In this document: positions 1-8,652 of the stretch, one piece after another
Position numbering within the stretch: the first letter of the stretch is position 1
Layout: the number at the start of each line of letters is the position of its first letter
Source: Gordoniibacillus kamchatkensis
GTDB taxonomy: Bacteria > Bacillota > Bacilli > Paenibacillales > NBRC-103111
DNA: 64,000 nt
Assembly: GCF_000829455.1 (NCBI RefSeq)
Contig: NZ_JXAK01000015.1
Span: 1 to 64,000, forward strand
Direction of reading: 5' to 3'
The notes under the pieces: model-generated
Databases searched by the model: none
What the model saw: only the letters and a program-made list of their open reading frames with translations
Told to the model about the DNA's origin: nothing
Position numbers and translations under genes: made by a program

Positions 1-348
1 GGGGGGGGAGAGCCGGTTGCGCAGCTCGTTCAGCATGACGGCGAACAGCACGGCGGTGACCAGCGTCGAAACGATAAACACGAGATTGTACAAAATCGTG
101 TTGCGCGTAATCGTCCAGGCGTCCGGGGTTTTAAACAAATACTCGAAATTTTTGAAGCCGATCCAGTCGCTGCCCCATATGCCTTTCGAGTAATTGATTT
201 TTTTGAACGCGATGATCGTGCCGAACATCGGCAAGTAATTGTTGATCAGCAAGTATAACGCCCCGGGCAGCACCATCAGGAGCAAAAACCTGTCTTTTCG
301 CAACCTTCGCAGCAACGTCGTTCTTTTTTCGCTCTTCCTCCGCTCCAT
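1..348 (-). CDS. Sugar ABC transporter permease, partial (LplB/MalF type)
   Basis: This is the N-terminal 116 residues of a membrane permease, cut off by the window edge. Translation from the ATG at 348 gives a basic start (MERRKSEKR), a first membrane segment at about residues 20-40, the family-typical stretch NNYLPMFGTIIAFKKINYSKG, the WIGFKNFEYLF motif near residue 70 and the start of a second segment (LYNLVFIVSTLVTAVLFAVM). This pattern is characteristic of the LplB-like permeases that pair with YesM/YesN systems in Paenibacillus. An AGAGGT ribosome binding site lies 8 bases before the ATG. The final visible codons fall in an eight-base G run at the window start and translate as Pro-Pro, where the family normally has other residues, so the edge bases may be unreliable. 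The rest of the transporter lies outside the window. Confidence 0.85.
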   Translation of the reverse strand, partial: MERRKSEKRTTLLRRLRKDRFLLLMVLPGALYLLINNYLPMFGTIIAFKKINYSKGIWGSDWIGFKNFEYLFKTPDAWTITRNTILYNLVFIVSTLVTAVLFAVMLNELRNRLSPP

Positions 349-405
349 GCCGGCTACCTCTTTTCTCGCTGCAATGATCGTTTCTTAAACGCTTGCTGTA
401 CCTTT

Positions 406-423
406 ATTATAAAAACGCTTACA
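406..423 (-). promoter_or_regulatory. -10 box with overlapping catabolite-responsive (cre-like) site
   Basis: On the minus strand TATAAT lies at 411-406, about 58 bases before the permease start at 348. A cre-like sequence, TGTAAGCGTTTTTA (423-410), abuts and overlaps it and matches the CcpA consensus TGWAARCGYTWNCW at 13 of 14 positions. No good -35 box is seen 17 bases upstream. The position fits CcpA repression of a sugar importer; the assignment is inference from the motif. Confidence 0.5.
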
Positions 424-654
424 GCACGAAAATACGAACGGAAATGACCTCATTGACGATATTGTGACTTCTGTGTGTAACGTATCACTGGCCCGCCATT
501 CGGCCGAGCGTCATGTTTTTCCATGCGGCGTTGCGAGCGCGGACGCGTTTACTCGAGCGGACGCCTCTTCCAGCATTTTTATAAGATCTCGCTATAACCG
601 AAGCGTTCCAGCACGGTATCTCGCAGGGTACGGAAAAGCGAACTTCCACGCAAC

Positions 655-702
655 AAAAAAGCGACCTTGCACAGCCGGACAGGCTGTCAAAGTCGCTTTT
701 TT
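655..702 (-). terminator. Rho-independent terminator after the histidine kinase gene
   Basis: A near-perfect inverted repeat has outer arms AAAAAAGCGAC and GTCGCTTTTTT, extended inward through GCACAGCC/GGCTGTC around a short GGACA-type loop. It begins 17 bases past the reading-frame-corrected end of the kinase gene (719). T runs on both sides would let it work in either direction. Confidence 0.85.
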
Positions 703-718
703 CACAGCTTAAAGACGC

Positions 719-2475
719 TTACCCTTCTCCTTCGTCCTCCAGCTCATGAAAGTGCTGCGGCAGCTGCAGCCGGACGACGGCCCCCTTCTCGCTGCCGTTC
801 TCGAACGCAATGCTCACGCGTCGCCGAACTTCATGCGCAGCCGGTTCAGCACGTTCCATATGCCGAGCCGCCCTTTCGTCGTTCCCGTGCCGAAGTCGCC
901 GCTCCGGAACCGCGCCAGCAGCTCCGGCGGAAACCCTTTCCCGTTGTCGGCGATTTCCACCTCCATGCAGTTCCCGCCCTCTGCAGCCGCTCTTACCGCA
1001 ATATCGACGCGGAAAACCGACTTCCCTTTATCCATCCCGTGAACGATAGCGTTCTCGACAAAAGGCTGCAGCGACAGCGGCAACACCCGGCATGACCGGA
1101 ATTGCTCGGGCAAGTCGATGTTGTACGCCAGCTTGTCGTGAAAACGGAGCGCCTGAATGTCGAGATAGTTGCGGATATGCTCCAGCTCTTCCTCGAGCGT
1201 GATCGATTCGCGGTGGGAGCGCGTTATAAAGCGAAAATAGTCGGCGAGATGCTCGGCCATCCGTTCGACGAGCCGGTTTTCGCCGAGCAAGGACAAGCTG
1301 TGAATGACGTTGAGCGAATTCAAATAAAAGTGCGGGTTGATTTGCGCCTGCAAATGCTTGAATTCGGCTTCCTGCGCTTTCAGCTTCTCCTCGTACACGT
1401 TGATTTTCAAATTGCGGATTTGCGAAACCATCGTATTGAACGTTTCGATCAAAAACTTGAGCTCCGTCGAGTTGTTCACTTTGAGCCGAATATCGAAATT
1501 GCCCATCATCATTCTGCGCATGCCGACAATGAGCGCATTCATCGGCACGAGCAGCACCCGTTTCAAGAAATACGAGTAACAAACGAGCACGACGAGGGCG
1601 CCGATCGGGATGAGCACGATCACCCGCTGGAAAAAAGGGAGCTGCTGCAGCTTTTCCTTTTCGGGGACGAGCGCGGCGAGGCTGAGCGGAGCGAACCGGA
1701 AGTTCGCGCCGGTGAGCAAGTACGATTCGCTCCCGGAGCCGTCGCGGAACACCCGGTATCCGCTTATGCCTTGCTGCAGCTGGCGGCGGATTTCCTGCAA
1801 GCCTGAAGCCGATACGTTCGTTTGCGTGAGCGGCTTTCCTGCGGACGTGAGCAGGACCGATTTCCAGTGCGCCCCGAAATCGAGAGTCTGCAGCGGCGCC
1901 AGCATCGGCTCCACGTCGACGATGGCCCCGACCCAAATTTCCGTATCCGTCGCCTTCTCCACTCTGACGAGATAGTTTTTGCCATTGTACGATGCAGGCA
2001 GCCAGTCGCGCACCCGCGTGGCGTCGCTTTGCTTCATAAACTGTCGAACGAGCTCTTCATTGCGCCGATTCGTCTCATACGTGCGCTGCGTCGCGATCAG
2101 GTCATCATTTTTGGCGTTGTAGACGAACAAGGTGTCGACGATTTTGTAGGTGTTGATATCGTCTTTCATCTTGTTCAGCATCGTTTGCTTGGCCAGAAAA
2201 TAGTCCCCGCTTTCGGCCGGATACAGCCAAAGCGTGACGAGATATGGGTACGAAGCATCGGAGGTTATTTGCCTGAGCAAATAATAATCCGTCTCTTCCA
2301 GCGATTTGTCGATTTCCGAGACGTGGAGCGAAAGCGCGGTGCCGATCGACTGCGACACTTCCTCCCGCACGATCCGCATCGCTTCGTAATTGTTGTAAAA
2401 TAAAAACAGCGCGAGCGGCACAAGAATGAGCAAAAAACCGGAAACGAGCTTGAATCTGAGCGAATGTTTGTGCAC
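719..2475 (-). CDS. YesM-type sensor histidine kinase, C-terminal frameshift
   Basis: This membrane sensor kinase is predicted to phosphorylate the YesN-like regulator encoded at 6081-7736. The start is GTG at 2475, preceded by AAGGAGG at 8 bases. Features in order are TM1 (about 9-27), an extracytoplasmic sensor region (30-283), TM2 (285-304), a HAMP linker (305-357), the His_kinase motif INPHFYLN with phospho-acceptor His382, N-box VENAIVHG (473-480), G1 box DNGKG (510-514) and a G2 region near 534. The open frame stops at 814 after RLRMKFGDA, whereas the next frame continues SIAFENGSEKGAVVRLQLP and ends at 719, exactly the expected C-terminus. One missing base near 816-819 explains this. 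The full protein would be about 585 residues. It is the last gene before the terminator at 655-702. Confidence 0.88.
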
Positions 2476-2543
2476 GCGCCCCGCCTCCTTGTACGCTTAT
2501 AGCTGTATCGTATCATATCGGGTTGAGGCGCGCTTCTTCCAAA

Positions 2544-3338
2544 CTATGCAAGCAGAGTGAGCGGATCACCGGAGGAGATATGGGCAATCGGGACAGCAGG
2601 CAGAAGCGGCCGCAGCCAGTCGGCCAAGTACCGCATCCCTTCATCCTCGCTGCCGCAGTGGCCGAGCACGACGAGCCCCCGCGGCCGGCCGCCGGCGCAT
2701 GCATCGCGCACATATTCGCACGTCTGCCACTCGGCCGTCTCGCCGCAGACGACTGCGTCGACATCGTCGCGGCGCAAATAGTCGATCTGCCTTTCCGCCC
2801 CTACGGCGCCCAGCAGCATCCCGATCTGGCGGCACGCCATCTCCGGGTCGCCGGCGATACGCACGAACGGCAAAGCCAGCTTATGCTTCAGCTCCAGCGC
2901 CAGCGAGCGCAGCGTCGTCGCCGGCACGACGGCCATCGCCGGACGACCTAAGTCCAAATACGGCTCCCAGCCGAGCTTCCGCGCAACGCCGGTCAAAATG
3001 CCGTCCGGCCGATGGGCGTGCCAATAATCGTGGAACCGCCATACGGTTAAGCCAAGCTCTTCGAGCGTGCGGCGCTTCGTTTCGTAGACCGGATCGCCGG
3101 CCAAACCGTCGGTACGGTCGTGATGGTTGTAGTACGTCGGCTCGTGCGTAATGATCAGGTTGGCGCCGAGCGACGCCGCCTCGCGCATGACGCGATGCGT
3201 GACGGTAAACGCCGTAACTATGCCGGTCAGCGGCTGCGACGCATCGCCGCATTTGACCGTATCGACCGAGCCTTCCCGCGACGCGCCGGGAATTTGCGCC
3301 ATCATCGTATCGATCGCTTGTCTAATCGTCATCGTCAT
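2544..3338 (-). CDS. NIF3-like dinuclear metal centre protein
   Basis: A 264-residue protein of the NIF3/DUF34 family (GTP cyclohydrolase I type 2-like fold), whose members bind two metal ions in a toroidal hexamer; the physiological reaction is not settled for the family. The evidence is the metal-binding stretch LIITHEPTYYNHHD (around His65) and the C-terminal VVLGHCGSEDEGM motif near residue 230. The length is typical of the short, single-domain members without the PII-like insert. The start ATG at 3338 has GGAGGG 9 bases upstream. It sits between the aldo/keto reductase and the histidine kinase in the same orientation, so it is probably co-transcribed. Short NIF3 proteins are seen in carbohydrate loci of related bacteria, but I cannot assign a substrate. 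Confidence 0.8.
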   Translation of the reverse strand: MTMTIRQAIDTMMAQIPGASREGSVDTVKCGDASQPLTGIVTAFTVTHRVMREAASLGANLIITHEPTYYNHHDRTDGLAGDPVYETKRRTLEELGLTVWRFHDYWHAHRPDGILTGVARKLGWEPYLDLGRPAMAVVPATTLRSLALELKHKLALPFVRIAGDPEMACRQIGMLLGAVGAERQIDYLRRDDVDAVVCGETAEWQTCEYVRDACAGGRPRGLVVLGHCGSEDEGMRYLADWLRPLLPAVPIAHISSGDPLTLLA

Positions 3339-3383
3339 GCCGAACAGCCCTCCTCATTCGCATTAACGGTGATCCTCATGCCT

Positions 3384-4310
3384 TTATGATGCCTCCATCC
3401 CGAGCGCGATGCGGTTCGCCTGCTCGTACAAGCTTTCGCTGACGGGCGTCTCGAGCATCCGCAAGTTGTGCAGCACGTGCTCCAGCTTTTTCGAGCCTAC
3501 CAGCACCGAACTGACTCCGGGGTTGCGGTACAGAAACTCGAGCGCGAGCGCCCCTAGCGCCGCCCCGTCGTAACGGACGAGCTCCAGCAGCTTCAGCACT
3601 TTGTCCTTGTCGCGCATCTCGGCATCGAGATGATGCACGACTTTCGGCGACAGCTTGCCCATGCCGAGCCCGCCGCGAATAAAAACGCCGATGCCGCGCT
3701 CGTGCGCGAGGCGGATGTTGTCTTCGTTTTCGCGATCCAGCAAGTTGTAGTTCATTTGCAGCACGTCGAAGTCGCCGCTTTCGATGGAGCGCCGGGCCAG
3801 CTCACGGTCGATCGAGGCGCCGAGGAAGCGGATTTTGCCTTCCTTCCGCGCATCCTTCATCGCCGCCACCGTCTCTCCCCGCTCCAGCACCTGCTCGGGG
3901 CCCGGGCCAAAATGAATTTGCATGACGTCGATAACGTCCGTTTGCAGCAGCTGCAAGCTGCGGTCGATCGACTGTTTCACCGCTTTGTACGAGAAGTCGT
4001 AATACGTGCGCGGCTCGTCGCTATGCTCGCCGCATTTGGTCGCGAGCACGTATTCGCTGCGGCGGTGCGACACGAAGCGCCCGATCCGTTCCTCGCTGCG
4101 GTGGTAGGCCGGGGCCGTATCGATGAGCGTAATGCCGGCGTCCAGCACGGCGTTGAGGACTTTGCCCGCCTCGTCCTCACCCGGGCGGCGCGCCGCCTCT
4201 TCGTCGCCAAATCCCCAGTCGCGGCCGATTTCAAGCGCCCCGAAGCCGATGAACGTGACCTTCGTATTCATGCGCGGTATCGCGCGTTGTTCCAATCCTT
4301 TGCTCGCCAT
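3384..4310 (-). CDS. Aldo/keto reductase
   Basis: A 308-residue NAD(P)H-dependent oxidoreductase with the (beta/alpha)8 AKR fold. The catalytic tetrad can be read directly: Asp64 in LIDTAPAY, Tyr69, Lys92 in LATKCGEH and His133 in VMQIHFG. The C-terminal GVSSVLVGSKKLEHV segment matches the cofactor-binding region of the family. An AGAAGGGAG ribosome binding site precedes the ATG at 4310. The gene follows the alpha-galactosidase-like gene by 18 bases and is followed by the NIF3-like gene, so an operon role in handling a sugar or sugar-derived ketone is plausible. The exact substrate cannot be read from the sequence. Confidence 0.88.
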   Translation of the reverse strand: MASKGLEQRAIPRMNTKVTFIGFGALEIGRDWGFGDEEAARRPGEDEAGKVLNAVLDAGITLIDTAPAYHRSEERIGRFVSHRRSEYVLATKCGEHSDEPRTYYDFSYKAVKQSIDRSLQLLQTDVIDVMQIHFGPGPEQVLERGETVAAMKDARKEGKIRFLGASIDRELARRSIESGDFDVLQMNYNLLDRENEDNIRLAHERGIGVFIRGGLGMGKLSPKVVHHLDAEMRDKDKVLKLLELVRYDGAALGALALEFLYRNPGVSSVLVGSKKLEHVLHNLRMLETPVSESLYEQANRIALGMEAS

Positions 4311-4328
4311 AAATGAAGCTCCCTTCTT

Positions 4329-5955
4329 TTATTCGAAAGCGCCGATTCCGTCCGCTCCGGTCCAATCGTACCGACGCGTCTCTTCGCCGCACCGCCACAG
4401 CCGCGGGCACGTCGTATCGAGCCAGTCCAGCGGCTCGCTGGCCGACTGCGGCCGCGAGGCGATCCTGAACGCTTCCCGCAGCGCCCTTTCCTGCTCGGCC
4501 CCCACCGCATCGCGCGCCGCCGAAACGAACAGCGGTGTGCCGCTGCCGGCGAGAGCGTCCAGCCATTGCGCATTATGCCGCCATGGAATGTCTCGCGTCA
4601 ATCCGACGCAATCGGCGTCAACCGCAAAAAAAGCTCCGTGCTGCGGCATCCGGAATGCGAGCGTATTGACGCCGTATTTTCGCGTCCGTTCCCAAACGCG
4701 GCCGCTCGTATCGTCGCCGGTGCGCTGCAGCTCGACGTGCCCCGCGGCAAGATGACCTACCGTGTTGCAGCCGATGAGCATCATCGGCCCGGCAGCCTCG
4801 CGGATCGTGCGGTACAGCGCCGCGATAATTTCCGCTGTCGTTCTCGCTCCGTCCGCAAACCGCCAGCCGCCGTTCGTCAGCTGCCCGCCCATTTGAAAGC
4901 CCCACCGTCCGAGGATGTCGTACGTAGTGAAGTCGTATTTCACCAGGTCGTAGCCCCACGCCCGGAAGCGGGCGATGTCGTCGGCAACGAGCTGCAGCGC
5001 CTCCGGTACGCTCGGATCGAGATACCGCCCGCGGTCGCTCGCGGCAAATCTGCTGTTTGGCAGCAGCCACGACGAAGGAACCGGCAGCTTCGTCAGGAGC
5101 GGCCGGCACCAGATGCCGGGCAGCGTACCTTCGCCGCGCATCCGCGCGGCAAGTCCGGGCATGTCCGGAAACTTGCCGTTGCCGGCATGCCACGGGCCGC
5201 CGTTATAAGGGCCGTCATGCTCGCACTGCCAGCCGTCGTCGATGACCATATAAGGGCGCCTGCGGCGCGGATGACAGCGCTGCCATAAACGCCGCGTCGG
5301 CGACAATGTTATCGTGAGAGCTGTCGCCGTAGGCGTAGTACCAGTTGTTGCCGCCGTACACAGGCCCGGCGGGCAGCAGCGGCCTATCGCACAGCATGCG
5401 GCACAGAGCCGCGGCCGCCGCGAACGGCGTCTCGCTCTCCGCTCCGCTGCGACGTACGATCGTCGCCGCTTCCAGCCGCCGTCCGCCCAGGCGGACTCCG
5501 ACGCCTCCGCACCGCACGTCCAGCCATAGGCTGATGCCGGTCTCGTCGGCTTGCCAGAAGCAAAACGCAACGGCGCCGGTGCGGACGCCGTACCCGTCGG
5601 TACGGACGCCGTCATAGGCGAGCCAATACCACGGCAGCACCCGCTCCGGCACGATACCGCGCCATTCGAGATCGCCGTAGCTCCGCTCCCAATGATCGTT
5701 CAAAATGCGCACGCCGGCTCCAAGCTGCTGCCGCCAGCGCAGCTTCACCCGCCGCACGCTGGCGCCGGGCGCCTCCAGCGCAACCGCGGTGCCCGCCTCG
5801 CCCGGCGCGACCGTTACGGCTGCTCCCGCGACTTCCCATACATCGCCGCTGCGCGTCATTTCTGTCCATCCCTCGGCCTCGTCCGTCTGCACCCAGACCG
5901 CATCCGGCGCCGGCATCGAAGGCGCGGAATGCGCTTCACTCCCTCGAGTCGTCAA
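4329..5955 (-). pseudogene. Alpha-galactosidase-like glycoside hydrolase (GH27/GH36 clan), frameshifted
   Basis: The coding sequence is split over two frames. The upstream half (to about 5262) has a beta-rich N-terminal domain and ends with the barrel entry PAGPVYGGNNWYYAYGDSS. The downstream half begins YMVIDDGWQCEHDG and holds YDLVKYDFTTYDILG (probable nucleophile Asp in KYDF), TVGHLAAGHVELQRTGDDTS (probable acid/base Asp in the DD pair) and a C-terminal beta domain. Removing one C from a CCC run near 5262 restores QAPYMVIDDG in a single frame of about 541 residues. A TTG start at 5955 with GGACGGGGG upstream is preferred, because the longer frame to 6009 lacks a binding site. Clan-D fold and motif order support alpha-galactosidase or a related alpha-glycosidase; specificity is inferred. 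It probably works with the YesMN system and the transporter. Confidence 0.72.
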
Positions 5956-6080
5956 ATGGTTCCCCCGTCCTTTCAGCTTTGATCGTCGCCTTGTCGCCGG
6001 ATGCCGCACACCCCTGCACTATGACGATTGTAACGGAGCCGCCGCCGCTGACGCTATCGACAAGTATGACCGAATTGACG

Positions 6081-7736
6081 TTATTGTGATTCGCCGAGCC
6101 CTTGGAATCGTTTGCGGTATTGTTGCGGGGTGAGGCCGACCGATTTTTTGAACGTTTTGCCGAAGTGGGAAAAATTGTCGTAGCCGAGCGATTCGCCGAT
6201 ATCGCTGATTTTGCGGTTCGATTCGGTGAGCAGCAGCTTCGCCCGGTTAATTTTCGAGTGGATAATGTAGTCGACGAGCGACTGGCCGGTCTCCTTCTTG
6301 AAGAGGCGCGACAAGTAGGCCGGGTTTAAATAGACGTGGGCCGCGAGCTCTTCCCTCGTCACTGTCTGAAGATGGTCGTCGATGTAGCGCTTCACCTTCT
6401 CCACCACAGCCGAGCCTTGGCGCTCTTGCTGCTCCAGTGCGTCGCATGCGGCTGCGATGAGCCGCGTCGCCCAAGCCCGGAGTTGCGAAATAGACTTCGC
6501 CGCAGTAATGTCGTCAGGCCGTTTCTTGCCTCCCATCAGCTCTTTCACCGACAAACCGTGCTTATGGGCCACATGGTACAGCAAATGCAGCACAAAATGG
6601 TACGCCCCTTCGAGCGCCTCCGCATCCGCCTTCTCCCGTTGCAATGCCGCCAGCATCGTCTCCAGCCGGCGCAGAAGCTCGTCCTTGCGGCCGGACTCGA
6701 ACAGAACGACCCAGTCGTCCCGGTCGGCGGGAAGCGCCATTTTCTTTCTGGCCTCTTTGCCGGCTCCGCCCGCTGCGTGCGCCTCCGCTTCCCGGCGCAG
6801 CTCCGCGACGATAACGGTCCCCGCCGCGGCCACGTTATCATGCTCGATCTCGATCAGGCTGTGGCACTGCGCGGCGAGACGGTCGATCGGCGCCGCCTCC
6901 CCGATGTAGCACGAAAGCGTACAGTAAAAATACCGCTCGCACGCCGCGATATAGTCGCGGCAAGCCACGGCAAGCGCTTCCCGGCGCGGAAACGCCGCAG
7001 CGTCTCCGGCATACAGCAGCGCCACGTTGAGCCCGCGCCTGTCGCGCACAATATCGCTCTGCAAGCCCGGGTACAAAAATTCCGACGCCGCATTGCGCAG
7101 CGCATATTCCATAATTTCCTCGTCCCGTTCGTCGAATTCCTTATGCCAGCGGTCGACCGAAAGCAAAATCGGCAGCACCGGCGTATCCGGCTCAACCGCC
7201 ATATTGGCGGCGGACAGCGACTCGCGCAAATTGGCCTCGGTCGGAACAAACCGTTCCGCCAGCACATCTTGCCAGAACCGCTCGACGAGAACCGGCTTGT
7301 GCGCTTCCCACAGCTTGACGTAGCTCCGGTATTGGGTGTAGAACTCGCGCGCCTCTTCCTGCCGCTTGATTTTGTCCACCGCTTTGGCCACGACTTCAGC
7401 CAGCTTGTCGCGCTTGACCGGCTTCAGCAAGTAGTCGAAGCTGCCGAGTCCGATCGCCTGCTGGGCGAAAGAGAAATCGGCGTGGCCTGTCAAGAAAATC
7501 GTCTCCACCGCCGGATAATGGTCCGTCGCCCATTCGACCAGCTCAAGCCCGTTCATGCCCGGCATCTCGATATCGCAAATCATCAGGTCGATGCGCTCGC
7601 TCTGCAGCTTCTCCATCGCTTCGTCCGCATCCAGAGCGCTGAACACTTTGCCGAAACCCAGCGCTTCCCAATCGAGCCCCTGCACGACTGCGCGAACCGC
7701 GAACGGCTCGTCATCGACAATCAGCACATGATACAT
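6081..7736 (-). CDS. YesN/AraC-type response regulator
   Basis: A 551-residue two-component transcription regulator. The receiver domain (1-120) shows acidic residues Asp8/Asp9, phospho-acceptor Asp55 in MICDIEMPG, Thr83 and Lys105 in LLKPVK. A long variable middle region follows. The last 100 residues are an AraC double helix-turn-helix (EELAAHVYLNPAYLSRLFKKE and ISDIGESLGYDNFSHFGKTF). The start ATG at 7736 has AAGG 6 bases upstream. It is the first gene of the minus-strand run leading through the hydrolase, reductase and NIF3 genes to the histidine kinase at 719-2475, its likely partner. Unusually, the kinase and regulator genes are separated by three enzyme genes rather than adjacent. Confidence 0.92.
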   Translation of the reverse strand: MYHVLIVDDEPFAVRAVVQGLDWEALGFGKVFSALDADEAMEKLQSERIDLMICDIEMPGMNGLELVEWATDHYPAVETIFLTGHADFSFAQQAIGLGSFDYLLKPVKRDKLAEVVAKAVDKIKRQEEAREFYTQYRSYVKLWEAHKPVLVERFWQDVLAERFVPTEANLRESLSAANMAVEPDTPVLPILLSVDRWHKEFDERDEEIMEYALRNAASEFLYPGLQSDIVRDRRGLNVALLYAGDAAAFPRREALAVACRDYIAACERYFYCTLSCYIGEAAPIDRLAAQCHSLIEIEHDNVAAAGTVIVAELRREAEAHAAGGAGKEARKKMALPADRDDWVVLFESGRKDELLRRLETMLAALQREKADAEALEGAYHFVLHLLYHVAHKHGLSVKELMGGKKRPDDITAAKSISQLRAWATRLIAAACDALEQQERQGSAVVEKVKRYIDDHLQTVTREELAAHVYLNPAYLSRLFKKETGQSLVDYIIHSKINRAKLLLTESNRKISDIGESLGYDNFSHFGKTFKKSVGLTPQQYRKRFQGLGESQ

Positions 7737-8652
7737 TCCTTGCCTTCACATCCCCGAAAAGAGTGATCGTGCAATTATCGTATCATAGGTTGCGCTGCGG
7801 TGGCGATTCGGATTCCGCCGTTATAGCTTTGCCTCCCGCGACAAGCGTAACGGCGTCCATCGGCCGTTGGAAGTATTGTGATTACCAGGGTTAGACTGGC
7901 CGTGTGGCATTAAAGGCACATTGCTCACTGTTCCACCTGAGGCTTACTGCCTAGCGGCGGAATCAGCTAAGTATAGGCGCAGCTTATGCTCAATTTTGAA
8001 AAAACATAGCCATCTTCTCCATAAGTTGGGTCCATCCTCCCCCTAATTGGGACCCTGAATCCGAGCAATCGTTGCTAACCGACGCAATAAAGCCCGTGTT
8101 CGCTGAATAGAGACTTTACGGGCGCAGATTTTAAGTCAAAATGAAAAAACAAGACGTTAGCGCCCCTAAAGTCGCTCTATGCGAATTTTCGTCGCTATTC
8201 ATGGAATACTCGGTCTCTGCGCGTTCATTCCGTCAAATCGGCTCCTAATAGCGCCCAGCATAACGCTGTATAACGAACCCGTTCTTTCAGCAGATTGCGA
8301 ACCCATTCTTTCAACCGATAACAACCCGTCATTTCAACAAAACAACCCAGCTTATCGAAACAGAACAAAAAAAACAACTATGCCCATCGAAGCGGAACTA
8401 AGCCGGCCAGTTTGTCTTCTCCACCGCCAGCCCGCAATGCCTCATTACCGACAAGCCCAGCTCCACCTTAAATTTTCGAACACGAGCGATCTTCTAGGGT
8501 TGCGCATTTAGCCCAGCGGGACTCACTCGCTTGGCAAGCAACCAAGAGTATATCCCCGAGTGGAAAATTTTTATGAAAGCCTTAACGTTCCGATCCAACA
8601 AACAAAATCCCCCTCGCCTTATACGGAAAGGCTGCGGAGGATCCAGTTCCTA
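7737..8652. other. Non-coding region with inverted repeat element
   Basis: No convincing gene is seen in this 0.9 kb region. The only longer frame (8179-8511) has no ribosome binding site and no protein-like composition. An inverted repeat has arms GACTTTACGGGCGC (8112-8125) and GCGCCCCTAAAGTC (8160-8173), 13 of 14 bases pairing around a 34-base loop. Around 8280-8340 there are repeated near-copies of a CCCRTTCTTTCA-type phrase. The right-hand end holds the terminator of the GH127 gene. The texture resembles the dispersed intergenic repeats seen in Paenibacillus chromosomes; that is an impression, not a database match. Confidence 0.4.
8601..8643 (-). terminator. Probable terminator of the GH127 gene
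   Basis: On the minus strand the segment just past the GH127 stop forms an imperfect stem: ATCC.TCC..GCCTT pairs with AAGGC..GG.GGAT. It is followed by TTTTGTTTGTT. The position 10 bases beyond the stop codon and the T-rich tail support an intrinsic terminator. Confidence 0.55.

Noticed and set aside
6336-7766. 476-codon open frame antisense to the YesN gene
   Set aside because: It is a long shadow frame caused by the GC-rich codon bias of the real gene; the opposite strand carries a full receiver and AraC domain.
8179-8511. 110-codon open frame in the intergenic region after the YesN gene
   Set aside because: No ribosome binding site, low-complexity composition with repeated phrases, and overlap with the repeat-like region; no protein family pattern.
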